Assembly: GCF_900187325.1 (NCBI RefSeq)
Contig: NZ_FZMZ01000003.1
Location: 186,001 to 250,000 of the forward strand
Direction: 5' to 3'
Origin: Virgibacillus ndiopensis
GTDB lineage: Bacteria; Bacillota; Bacilli; Bacillales; Amphibacillaceae
DNA: 64,000 nt
Shown in pieces: positions 1 to 7,642 of this stretch (the stretch's first letter is position 1; each line of letters begins with the position of its first letter). The position numbers were made by a program, and so were the translations under genes. The notes beneath the pieces were generated by a model. It saw nothing but the letters and a program-made list of their open reading frames with translations. It searched no databases and was not told where the DNA came from.

Positions 1-2241
1 TCCTAAGCCCTCTGGATGTTCTCCACCGTTTATCATGCGTAACAATTCATCCGTACCTTCATCAAATTCATGATTTCCTACAGTACCAACATCAAAACCA
101 ATCTCTTCCATGATTTCAACAGTTGGTTCGTCTTGTAGTAATCCTGACACAGGCGAACTTCCACCTATCATGTCACCAGCATTCACAATTAATGTGTTTG
201 GATTTGTTTGCTCACGCGCTTCAATTGCACCGGCAACATAATCCATTTTTCCATACGTACTCGACGTACCATCACCATCGGGATCAAGCTCGTATTGTTG
301 GTCGATTTTTCCATGTAAATCGTTCATGCTTAATAGTTGGACTTGCAAGTTACCCTTATCTGAATCACCATCATTACCAACATAAGTATAACCATAATCT
401 TGCGCTGTTTGTTCATCCCAGAAAAATGCTCTTTTCTCTACTGGCACGTCAGCCCAATCATCTGGCAATACATATTTCATCGTATCGGAATTTCCTACAT
501 ATTTTGAAAATCCTTTTTGGTCATCGTTTGCCCGAAATTCAAATGGAAGCTCGCGTAACGGATTTTCCGGATTCCAAATTCCAAGTCCTGCATCCTTCGC
601 TCGTTTTACCGCGTCCTGATAAGTCGGATAAACTTCTTCATCGAACGGCGCAATAAAATAAGTTACGGCAAGCCCTTGCCTAACCATTTCAAGGTTTACG
701 TTTAACCCATCATCTTTACGAATAACTTCAGCTAGAAGTCTGCCATAATCATCCGTAGGTTCTTCACCAATTTTCACCAAAACTTCATCCCCTGGTTGAA
801 GAAGCTCATTCATATATGCCTTCGCTTCTTCGCCAAAAGCCTTTTGGTTCGCGTTTATTTCATCTCTTGCCGGATCATCATTGTGTGCTGTATATGTTTC
901 AGCAGTATCCATATTTAGAAAACGTACCTTCGTACCACCAAGAACCGGGGTTTCTAAATGAATCGTATCTCCGTCTGTTACACTTTTAACAGTAGATTCA
1001 TAGACACCAGCAGCAGATGGTGGTTCTGGCTGTTCTTCAGCTAATTGAATGTCGGCTTGTTCTGTTGGGATTAGCTGATATGAATTATACTGACTAACAA
1101 TAGCCGTAACATCATACCATTTATCTGGTTCAATCAACGAAATATCAAGCGCATTTTCCATGACTCGTAATGTTGTGCCATTATAGTCTGAATCAATTAA
1201 CGAAACGTTATACCCACCACCAGAAGGGCTTCCGGGGATATCGTTGACAAAACCATTAACCTGTACCAATTCACCTTCATATGACTCCGCAACGGCAGGG
1301 TCTTGAAGGTCTTGAAGCGAAATCGTTTGTACTTCAGGTAATGCTTGACCTTCCTCTACTATCTCAATTGAAGACGGAACAATTTCCTTTAAACCATTAT
1401 AGGAATCTAGTTCACCTGATACCCTTACCTTATCCCCTTTTTCAAGATCAGGTAACTCGCCTTGTTCAAATGCAAAAAGATTAATGCCGCCTGTCTCGTC
1501 TTGTATGTATGTCGTGAATTGCGCTCCATTACTAATTGCATTGTTATTTACAGTAACAATCCCTTCAACAGTTACAGCTGTACCATCACTTAAATCACGA
1601 GCATCACCGATTACATATTCTTCACCTGGATCACCTGGTTCATCTGGTGGATCCTCACCACCTGCACCTTCCATCGTATGGCTTCCAAGATACGCGAATG
1701 TGTCTTTTACATAATTAACCCATTCAGTATCATCATAGATCCCACTAGCGCCTGTAACAGATGCATCTCTTACTAATGTAATGTCTTTAGCGAAATCACC
1801 ATCCGTACCAATTACACCTAATACATCAATCGCACTATCATTCTTTTTTAAGACTACTACATCATCACCATTAAAATTAGCTATAGCAGAGTTTTCTAAA
1901 TCAGCAGTAGACAATATTTCTGTGCTAGCACTTTTATGAGCAATAACATATAAATCGTTATGCTCTAATGTCCCTGATAGTGTTACCGATTGACTCGATT
2001 CGGTTGCATCATTACTATACAATTCTAATGTGTAATTCGATAAATCCACCGAATCGCCAGTACCATTATAAATTTCGATTGCCTTATTGTACGAACTACC
2101 TTCCACGTACTCTGAGATGAATAAATCCTCAGCAACTACTTCATTACTTTCCGCATTTACTAGAATCATAGAATAGTTCATAAACACAAGCGTGAAAATA
2201 AGAAATAGATTCAGCATTTTCTTTACAGTCGATTTTTTCAT
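1..2241 (-). CDS. yhcR: YhcR-like secreted multidomain nuclease/5'-nucleotidase (3' end outside window)
   Basis: The frame is open from an ATG at 2241 to the window edge: 747 codons, C-terminus missing. The start is preceded by GGAGGGTACCA. Residues 1-30 form a signal peptide. About 36-190 look like a lamin-tail (LTD) domain. About 208-390 hold OB-fold-like segments. About 411-528 is a thermonuclease (SNase) domain with DGDT, the Arg/Asp-Thr/Glu cluster in VRFLNMDTAET, and the later Arg in DDYGRL. From about 630 a calcineurin-like 5'-nucleotidase domain begins with NDLHG, GDMIGGSSP and GNHEFDEG. B. subtilis YhcR, a wall-anchored sugar-nonspecific nuclease, has the OB-SNase-nucleotidase order, so the likely role is degrading extracellular nucleic acid and dephosphorylating the nucleotides. 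The missing end would be expected to carry a sorting signal. The N-terminal LTD domain is the least certain part. Confidence 0.85.
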   Translation of the reverse strand, partial: MKKSTVKKMLNLFLIFTLVFMNYSMILVNAESNEVVAEDLFISEYVEGSSYNKAIEIYNGTGDSVDLSNYTLELYSNDATESSQSVTLSGTLEHNDLYVIAHKSASTEILSTADLENSAIANFNGDDVVVLKKNDSAIDVLGVIGTDGDFAKDITLVRDASVTGASGIYDDTEWVNYVKDTFAYLGSHTMEGAGGEDPPDEPGDPGEEYVIGDARDLSDGTAVTVEGIVTVNNNAISNGAQFTTYIQDETGGINLFAFEQGELPDLEKGDKVRVSGELDSYNGLKEIVPSSIEIVEEGQALPEVQTISLQDLQDPAVAESYEGELVQVNGFVNDIPGSPSGGGYNVSLIDSDYNGTTLRVMENALDISLIEPDKWYDVTAIVSQYNSYQLIPTEQADIQLAEEQPEPPSAAGVYESTVKSVTDGDTIHLETPVLGGTKVRFLNMDTAETYTAHNDDPARDEINANQKAFGEEAKAYMNELLQPGDEVLVKIGEEPTDDYGRLLAEVIRKDDGLNVNLEMVRQGLAVTYFIAPFDEEVYPTYQDAVKRAKDAGLGIWNPENPLRELPFEFRANDDQKGFSKYVGNSDTMKYVLPDDWADVPVEKRAFFWDEQTAQDYGYTYVGNDGDSDKGNLQVQLLSMNDLHGKIDQQYELDPDGDGTSSTYGKMDYVAGAIEAREQTNPNTLIVNAGDMIGGSSPVSGLLQDEPTVEIMEEIGFDVGTVGNHEFDEGTDELLRMINGGEHPEGLG

Positions 2242-2448
2242 TGGTACCCTCCGTTTTTTATAGTTTTAAAAAGTAATGTGACATATTCTAAATATGACAC
2301 ACTATTAATATGGCACACTGAAATAATTGGCACAATTGATTTTTTGTAAACATTTTGTAAATTGGTACTATTGTAATAGTGATTATGACAAAACGGTAAA
2401 AAAGACTCATGTAAAGTTAGGTAATTGGAATTCTCAACACGTCGAATT

Positions 2449-2486
2449 ATAAAAAACATCAAACGGTTGACACGCTTGATGTTTTT
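2449..2486 (-). terminator. Intrinsic terminator after aprX
   Basis: Read on the minus strand, AAACATCAA and TTTGATGTTT form a stem directly after the aprX stop codon and are followed by a T-rich run. This ends aprX transcription before the yhcR-like gene. Confidence 0.75.
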
Positions 2487-2492
2487 TAGTGG

Positions 2493-3776
2493 TTATTCTA
2501 CTAAATTGGCTGCATTTAAATAGCCCTGCCCTTGGACATTAGGAGGTTGTCCTATATCCTCACAGGCATTAATGAGCTTTTCTTTTACTTGGTCTGGAGA
2601 TAAATTTGATTGATATTGAAGGAGTTGTGCAACTACACCTGCACAGATTGGTGTAGCCATTGAGGTTCCGGATAAAGAGAAATAGTTTGTATCAACGCGT
2701 GCTCCTGCATTTGTTTTGTCGAGAAAAGACCCTGGAGATCGTAACGAAATAATATTCACACCCGGTGTTAAAAGATCTGGTTTTGTTAAACCATCTATTG
2801 TAGGACCTCGACTCGAAAAATCAGCTACAACATCATCAGAGCGATCGGCGGTATTGTTATCATTGGCAGCACCTACTGTAATAACTTTAGGACTTATGCC
2901 GGGGCTTGCAATCGTTGACGGGGATGGTCCCGAATTCCCTGCAGCAACACAAACAACGATTCCCCTATTCCAAGCTTCTTCAACAGCTCTTACGACGGGG
3001 TCATCTTCAGCAGGTTGCTGCGCTTCAGACCCGAGCGATAGTGACAAGACGTTAATATTGTGTTTTACCTGATTCTGAATACACCAGTCAACACCAGCAA
3101 TAACTGTTGAGAGTGAACCAGACCCCATTTTATTGAGTACTTTAACCCCTACTAAGTTAGCCTCGCTTGCTGGTCCTTGATATTTTCCACCAGAAGCGGA
3201 ACCATCACCCGCTGCATCACCTGCACAATGGGTACCATGTCCATTATCATCGTAAGGCTCTGCCTTGTTTTTAACAAAATCTTTAAAGGCAATAATACGA
3301 CTAGCTACATCATTGTGTGGATATATCCCTGTATCGACAACGGCAATGGTTACATCTTTACCGGTTAGTCCGGCTTGTTTTAACTGATCAGATTTAACAG
3401 CTGGAGTAGCAGCGTCTAGCAACGTAGTAACTTTTCTATCAAAATAAACCTTTTTGATGTGGGAACAGTTATCTAGTAAATATTCTATTTTTTTAACTGA
3501 TAGTTTGGCAGAACAAGAGGCGATAGATGAATATTGTTGAATGTTTCGTCGTTTCGTATTCTTTACATCATTTAGTCCATATTCAAAGGAGTCCTTCTCG
3601 AATTCAATAATTAGCGGTAACCTCGTTACTTTTTTCCTTATATACTCTAACGGCCGATGCAAAAAGCATGGTACGGAACGAAAAGGGTGATAAAAGTGAA
3701 CAAGCTCTCGACGTACATTTTTGTCTAGTTTATTCCCCATTCGTCGTACCAATTGAATTATAGAAAAACCTAGCAT
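2493..3776 (-). CDS. aprX: Intracellular-type subtilisin AprX
   Basis: S8 family serine protease of 427 aa, close to the 442 aa of B. subtilis AprX. The catalytic triad is visible: Asp148 in VVDTG, His180 in NGHGTHCAG and Ser372 in SGTSMATP, with Asn281 (AAGNSG) as oxyanion residue. There is no signal peptide. The N-terminal 120 residues are the basic, AprX-specific region ahead of the peptidase domain. AprX is reported as a cytoplasmic stationary-phase protease. The ATG has GGAAGG 5 nt upstream. A long inverted repeat lies immediately before the gene and partly covers this ribosome binding site. It follows two wall-lytic genes on the same strand, but 118 nt separate them, so co-transcription is unproven. 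Confidence 0.93.
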   Translation of the reverse strand: MLGFSIIQLVRRMGNKLDKNVRRELVHFYHPFRSVPCFLHRPLEYIRKKVTRLPLIIEFEKDSFEYGLNDVKNTKRRNIQQYSSIASCSAKLSVKKIEYLLDNCSHIKKVYFDRKVTTLLDAATPAVKSDQLKQAGLTGKDVTIAVVDTGIYPHNDVASRIIAFKDFVKNKAEPYDDNGHGTHCAGDAAGDGSASGGKYQGPASEANLVGVKVLNKMGSGSLSTVIAGVDWCIQNQVKHNINVLSLSLGSEAQQPAEDDPVVRAVEEAWNRGIVVCVAAGNSGPSPSTIASPGISPKVITVGAANDNNTADRSDDVVADFSSRGPTIDGLTKPDLLTPGVNIISLRSPGSFLDKTNAGARVDTNYFSLSGTSMATPICAGVVAQLLQYQSNLSPDQVKEKLINACEDIGQPPNVQGQGYLNAANLVE

Positions 3777-3783
3777 ATTTTCC

Positions 3784-3838
3784 TTCCTCTCTTAGAATTT
3801 ACGTACAAGATATCGTACGTAAATTTCTAAAAGAGGAA
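3784..3838 (-). promoter_or_regulatory. Long inverted repeat overlapping the aprX ribosome binding site
   Basis: Two arms of about 23 nt (TTCCTCT...ACGTAC at 3784-3806 and GTACGT...AGAGGAA at 3815-3838) pair almost perfectly around an 8-nt loop. In the aprX transcript the 3' arm runs into GGAAGG at 3782-3787, so the hairpin would partly hide the ribosome binding site. It could act as a translational control hairpin or be a DNA operator. Confidence 0.6.
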
Positions 3839-3894
3839 TAATGAATTGGTGCAAATAGAGATAAAAAAGGCTGAAAAACTAGAGATTTAGTAGG

Positions 3895-4404
3895 TTATAC
3901 TTGTATATCTTGCAAGATTTGCTCTAATTTTTGCCTAGTAGATTCAAGCATTCTTTCATAAAGATTCAAAATAGATTGTCCGTAATTATCACCAGGAACA
4001 GCCCACTTTCCGTTTAAACCAACCCATGTGGTAGCAGATCCTCTACTAACTAAATAAAAACGAGGATCGATTTTTGGGTATTCATCTGGTAATGGATTAG
4101 TAGACGCATATGCAAAAAGATGCTGTATGTGGGCGATTATACCTTCTCTTGGTGTCTCAAAGCTTGCACCCGGATTGTCTGGTCCTGTTGCACCTAACCC
4201 ACAGAAATTGTTCTGATTAGGCTGTACAACACCTGTAAACCTGAGAAAATCTGTTTCATGCATTGCTTGAGCAAAAGCAATATCTCCTCTAACTCCATAA
4301 TATTCACCAAAAGCGACATAATCATTTCCTAACTCAAGAGCATTAGGGTTTATTTCCTTGACATACTGATTCATCTGCTCTGAAGATAAAAATGTCGGTC
4401 CCAC
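3895..4404 (-). CDS. Glucosaminidase-domain (GH73-type) cell-wall hydrolase
   Basis: 169 aa. The central part, with AFAQAMHETDFLRFTG, NNFCGLGATG and a later GNYGQ-like NYGQSIL, matches the mannosyl-glycoprotein endo-beta-N-acetylglucosaminidase (GH73) fold, which cuts peptidoglycan glycan strands. The Glu in MHETDF is the probable catalytic acid. No signal peptide is visible, which fits a mother-cell enzyme released by lysis, like the amidase gene 27 nt upstream. The GTG start has only a weak ribosome binding site (GAGGG about 16 nt away), so translation may be coupled to the upstream amidase. Confidence 0.75.
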   Translation of the reverse strand: MGPTFLSSEQMNQYVKEINPNALELGNDYVAFGEYYGVRGDIAFAQAMHETDFLRFTGVVQPNQNNFCGLGATGPDNPGASFETPREGIIAHIQHLFAYASTNPLPDEYPKIDPRFYLVSRGSATTWVGLNGKWAVPGDNYGQSILNLYERMLESTRQKLEQILQDIQV

Positions 4405-4431
4405 TATTAAATTACTGTCTGTTCCCTCATT

Positions 4432-5235
4432 TCAAGGTCCATTTTCAGCCGCTATATAAGCATCCTCTATCCCTGCATTTTGAACTTTTTCTAAACGTTG
4501 TTCGGCATTTTCCCGGTCAGAAAAGGCTCCTGCTTGAACACGATACCATTGTTCACCAGAAATAGTCGTTGCATATACAAAAGCTTCAATCCCCTTAGAT
4601 TGTAAATAGGATACTCGTTGATCGGCATTATCCTTCGACTTAAAGGAACCCGCTATTATTTTGTAAATTGTTCCAGAATCCTCCTGTTTACGTTGCAAAT
4701 TAAACGCTTTTGCTAGCCCGTTAACATGACCCTGCGCAACTTTTTGACGCCATGAAGAATTTTTCATCAAAGAACTGTCATGTGCGTTATCAATAAACCC
4801 ATTTTCAGTTAGTAAAGCAGGCATCGTAGATTCTCGTAATACATGAAAGTTTGCTTTTTTCTTTCCACGATTACTTAGTTGGTTAACTTTAATAACTTCC
4901 GCATGAATTATATTTTGGTAATTAGCTGTCGTAGACGAATCGGATAACCCACTATAAATATAGTCCTCGTATCCTTGGGCAGAGCCGTTAAAAGCGTTAC
5001 AATGGATAGATAAAAAATAGTCTGCACCCCACGCATTCGCATCATTTGTTCTTTGATTTAAACTTTTATAGACATCGCTGGTACGACTCATCCTTACATC
5101 TGCATTTTCATAATCGTTTGTTAAAATATTACGTATTCTAAGTGCAATATCTAACGTAATATCTTTTTCCTGCAACCCATATCCTCCGGCACCTGGGTCA
5201 GAACCGCCATGACCTGGATCTAAATATAGTTTCAT
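4432..5235 (-). CDS. cwlC: CwlC-like sporulation N-acetylmuramoyl-L-alanine amidase with SPOR domain
   Basis: 267 aa Amidase_3 enzyme. Zinc ligands are His9 (DPGHGG), Glu23 and His78 (SIHCNAF), and the catalytic Glu is Glu144 (LLTENGF). A SPOR domain with two repeats (residues about 189-262: YKIIAGSFKSK and YRVQAGAFSDR) binds denuded glycan. B. subtilis CwlC is 255 aa, also lacks a signal peptide and carries the same domains; it is a SigK-dependent enzyme that lyses the mother cell at the end of sporulation. A matching SigK-type -10 element lies upstream. GGAGGG precedes the ATG. Confidence 0.88.
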   Translation of the reverse strand: MKLYLDPGHGGSDPGAGGYGLQEKDITLDIALRIRNILTNDYENADVRMSRTSDVYKSLNQRTNDANAWGADYFLSIHCNAFNGSAQGYEDYIYSGLSDSSTTANYQNIIHAEVIKVNQLSNRGKKKANFHVLRESTMPALLTENGFIDNAHDSSLMKNSSWRQKVAQGHVNGLAKAFNLQRKQEDSGTIYKIIAGSFKSKDNADQRVSYLQSKGIEAFVYATTISGEQWYRVQAGAFSDRENAEQRLEKVQNAGIEDAYIAAENGP

Positions 5236-5273
5236 CCAATACCCTCCATTCTATTAAATTGGTAATACATTAA

Positions 5274-5282
5274 TATAGTATG
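5274..5282 (-). promoter_or_regulatory. Putative SigK -10 element of cwlC
   Basis: The minus strand reads CATACTATA, an exact match to the SigK -10 consensus CATANNNTA, placed to give a leader of about 30 nt before the cwlC ATG. I do not see a clear -35 AC at ideal spacing, so this rests on the -10 and on the gene's identity. Confidence 0.5.
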
Positions 5283-5418
5283 AAAAATATTGATATCGAA
5301 ATAGACAAACGTTTCTTTTATTGAAATTTAGGCGAAAAAATAGATTGATTTACTATATAAAAATGAATGTATCGCCCACAATCACTTCTTTAGAACGATT
5401 AATTGGTGCAATTATTTC

Positions 5419-5447
5419 TTGAAAAAAACCGTAAGAAATAATATAAT
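5419..5447 (+). promoter_or_regulatory. SigA-type promoter of tRNA-Ala
   Basis: TTGAAA, a 17-bp spacer and TATAAT end 15 nt before the mature tRNA. This is near-consensus. Confidence 0.8.
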
Positions 5448-5462
5448 AATTATCAACTTCAA

Positions 5463-5535
5463 GGGGCATTAGCTCAGCTGGGAGAGCGCTTCGCTGGCAG
5501 CGAAGAGGTCAGCGGTTCGATCCCGCTATGCTCCA
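5463..5535 (+). tRNA. tRNA-Ala (GGC anticodon)
   Basis: A 73-nt cloverleaf: acceptor GGGGCAT pairing with ATGCTCC (one G-U), D-arm with AGCTCAGCTGGGAGAGC, anticodon stem CTTCG/CGAAG with loop CTGGCAG (anticodon GGC, decoding GCC/GCU), and T-arm GCGGTTCGATCCCGC. The 3' CCA is not encoded: discriminator A is followed by TCT. The gene stands alone with its own promoter and terminator. Confidence 0.95.
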
Positions 5536-5541
5536 TCTATT

Positions 5542-5590
5542 AAACAAGGTGTTCAACAAGTTATGCTTTTGAACACCTTGTTTATTATTT
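5542..5590 (+). terminator. Intrinsic terminator of tRNA-Ala
   Basis: AAACAAGGTGTTCAA and TTGAACACCTTGTTT form a 15-bp stem, followed by ATTATTTTATT. Confidence 0.9.
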
Positions 5591-5706
5591 TATTCGTTTA
5601 AACCACCCACTAAAGTAGGTATTTCTACTCACTTTTCACTGAATTTTGGAAATTTCTAGCATTATATAAGCATCAAGCTATATAATAGTATGCAAAGGTA
5701 TTCAAG

Positions 5707-5752
5707 GAATTATCCTTGTTATTCTAATTGATTAGAATACAAAGGATAATTC
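5707..5752 (+). repeat. 46-bp near-perfect inverted repeat upstream of lemA
   Basis: Two 22-nt arms (GAATTATCC...TCTAAT and ATTAGA...GGATAATTC) with two mismatches around a TG loop lie about 40 bp before the lemA start. No T-run follows, so it is not an ordinary terminator. It may be an operator or a 5'-UTR hairpin of the lemA operon. Confidence 0.6.
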
Positions 5753-5793
5753 TATAAATCATAAGTAAAATTATATAAAAGGAGTTGTTCCCT

Positions 5794-6360
5794 ATGGACA
5801 TAGAACCATGGATGATATGGACAACTGTCATCATTCTTGCTGTCATCGTCATTATCCTCCTATACAACCGCTTTATTTTTCTAAAAAATAAGGTTGCAGA
5901 AACATTCAACGCAATTGATATTTTCCTAGCACAACGATTTGATGCATTAACCAACATAGCCGAGTCTGTTGCAGCATACACCGATCATGAAAAAGAGGTT
6001 TTCATGGAGGTTACAAAATTACGCCAACGGTATGATACAGAATCCAACAATGAAAAGATTAAAACAGTAAATGAAGCTTCAAGGCTTATTAGCGGCTTAC
6101 AAATCCAGGTTGAGAACTATCCTGAATTAAAGGCCAGTGAAAATTACCTCCATTTACAAAAAACGATTTACGATCTTGAAGAAAAGATATCGGCAAGTAG
6201 AAGAACCTATAACGCCAGAGTGAATCAATATAATAACTGGACGCAAAGTTTCCCTATGAAAATAATGGCTAGCATGATGAACTTAGAGAAAAAAGAATTA
6301 CTACAAATTGAAGAAGCAAAAAAACAAGACGTCAACATTCGTTCCATTTTGAGGGGTTAA
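5794..6360 (+). CDS. LemA family protein
   Basis: 188 aa from the ATG at 5794, which has GGAG 9 nt upstream; a TTG at 5785 sits inside that spacing and is less likely. Residues 5-27 form one membrane helix with the N-terminus outside. The rest is a coiled-coil-rich helical LemA domain (NKVAETFNAIDIFLAQRFDAL, then YNARVNQYNNW near residue 150). The LemA function is poorly known; the domain probably assembles at the inner face of the membrane. It is followed 3 nt later by a DUF3137 gene, the usual partner of LemA in Firmicutes, so the two probably act together. Confidence 0.88.
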   Translation: MDIEPWMIWTTVIILAVIVIILLYNRFIFLKNKVAETFNAIDIFLAQRFDALTNIAESVAAYTDHEKEVFMEVTKLRQRYDTESNNEKIKTVNEASRLISGLQIQVENYPELKASENYLHLQKTIYDLEEKISASRRTYNARVNQYNNWTQSFPMKIMASMMNLEKKELLQIEEAKKQDVNIRSILRG

Positions 6361-6363
6361 TCA

Positions 6364-7365
6364 ATGTTTCTTTCTTATGAAGAAATTAAAGACCGTTTAG
6401 AATCGGAATTAAAAGCAATGATGAGGGTTAAACTATTAACGATTTTGAAGTATGTTTTAGGGTGGATTGCCCTTATCTCCAGTATTATTTTTCCAGTCTA
6501 CTTTGGAACAACGACTGGAAACGAAGCTATTCTTTGGCTTTCAGCTTTTGCGTTCTTTTTCGGTGTTATCTTTAGTATTATTAGTTTCTTCAAAACGCTT
6601 GGAACGTACCGGATGACCTTCAAAAATAAAGTTGTGTTAAATATGGTAAAGCTATTAATCGAAACATGTCAATTACCAGAAGTGAATCCTGATGATGAGT
6701 TGAAGTGGGGATACCGTAAACTTGGACGTATTGATGACTTCCTTGTACGGAAAACAGGTCTGTTTGTTCAGTATGACAGACTTTCCGGTGAGGACTTAAT
6801 ATATGGTACACTCGGCTTAACAGATTTTTATCTCTCGGAATTAAATCTATTTATAGACAAAAAAAATCGAGATCGCAACAATAGACTTAAAAAAATATAC
6901 AATGGGGTAGTGTTCGTTGCAGATTTTAACAAGGATTTCAAAGGACATACATTGCTTCGAGATAAACATTTTACGAGTATTGGACATCTTAGGCGGTATT
7001 TTCGTTATTGGTTCCAACGCATATGGAGTGGGAAAAAATTAAGCGCAATTAAACTAGAAAGTAAAGAATTTAATAGCTATTTCAAAGTAAGAACATCAAA
7101 TGAAATAGAGGCAAGATACATACTGTCACCAAACTTTATGGAACAATTAATAAACTTTCGCAAAAGACATCGAAATCCAATTGATATTTCATTCAAACGA
7201 AGCTTAATCAGTATTGCTATTCCAAACAAAAGAGATTATTTTGAACCAAATATCTTTGAATCAATGAAACGTTCACAAGCAAGGAGAGTATACAATGATT
7301 TAGTTTTTTTCTTCAACATTATTGAAGAATTTGATTTAAACACACGATTATGGAATAAATCTTGA
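6364..7365 (+). CDS. DUF3137 family membrane protein
   Basis: 333 aa. Two membrane helices at about residues 26-46 and 55-77 are followed by a soluble domain of about 240 residues with the DUF3137 pattern (YGTLGLTDFYLSELNL, VFVADFNKDFKGHTLL, FEPNIFE near the end). The function is unknown; the protein is usually encoded beside lemA, as here (3-nt gap, one operon). It ends at a strong terminator. Confidence 0.8.
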   Translation: MFLSYEEIKDRLESELKAMMRVKLLTILKYVLGWIALISSIIFPVYFGTTTGNEAILWLSAFAFFFGVIFSIISFFKTLGTYRMTFKNKVVLNMVKLLIETCQLPEVNPDDELKWGYRKLGRIDDFLVRKTGLFVQYDRLSGEDLIYGTLGLTDFYLSELNLFIDKKNRDRNNRLKKIYNGVVFVADFNKDFKGHTLLRDKHFTSIGHLRRYFRYWFQRIWSGKKLSAIKLESKEFNSYFKVRTSNEIEARYILSPNFMEQLINFRKRHRNPIDISFKRSLISIAIPNKRDYFEPNIFESMKRSQARRVYNDLVFFFNIIEEFDLNTRLWNKS

Positions 7366-7370
7366 ATATA

Positions 7371-7411
7371 AAATAACCTCACATTGATTATTAAATGCGA
7401 GGTTATTTTTT
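7371..7411 (+). terminator. Intrinsic terminator after the lemA operon
   Basis: AAATAACCTC and GAGGTTATTT form the stem, followed by TTTTT. Confidence 0.85.
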
Positions 7412-7585
7412 GACTATGAACATACATTTTTCACATATGCTCACAACACGCTATCACCTTTTTCATCTCAATACAATTATCTCTATAATACCTGTCCTAT
7501 ATAGAATGATAAAGTATCTGTTTAATCTAGTAAACCAAAAAACAAAATATTTCTTCTATTAGCGCTATTTGAAGTAATAAATAAC

Positions 7586-7614
7586 TTTTCAAATCGCTCA
7601 TAATTTAGTATACT
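7586..7614 (+). promoter_or_regulatory. SigA-type promoter of dtpT
   Basis: TTTTCA, 17 bp, TATACT, ending 28 nt before the ATG. The rest of the 7412-7642 gap holds nothing I recognise. Confidence 0.6.
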
Positions 7615-7642
7615 CTTTTTTGTGACTCAAGGAGGGAACAAC

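Noticed and set aside
123-656. Plus-strand ORF of 177 codons
   Set aside because: It lies antisense within the clear YhcR-like frame, has a His/Leu-rich composition typical of a shadow frame, and has no ribosome binding site.
2238-2462. Minus-strand ORF of 74 codons between aprX and the yhcR-like gene
   Set aside because: It starts within the terminator, overlaps the yhcR-like start in another frame, and has no ribosome binding site.
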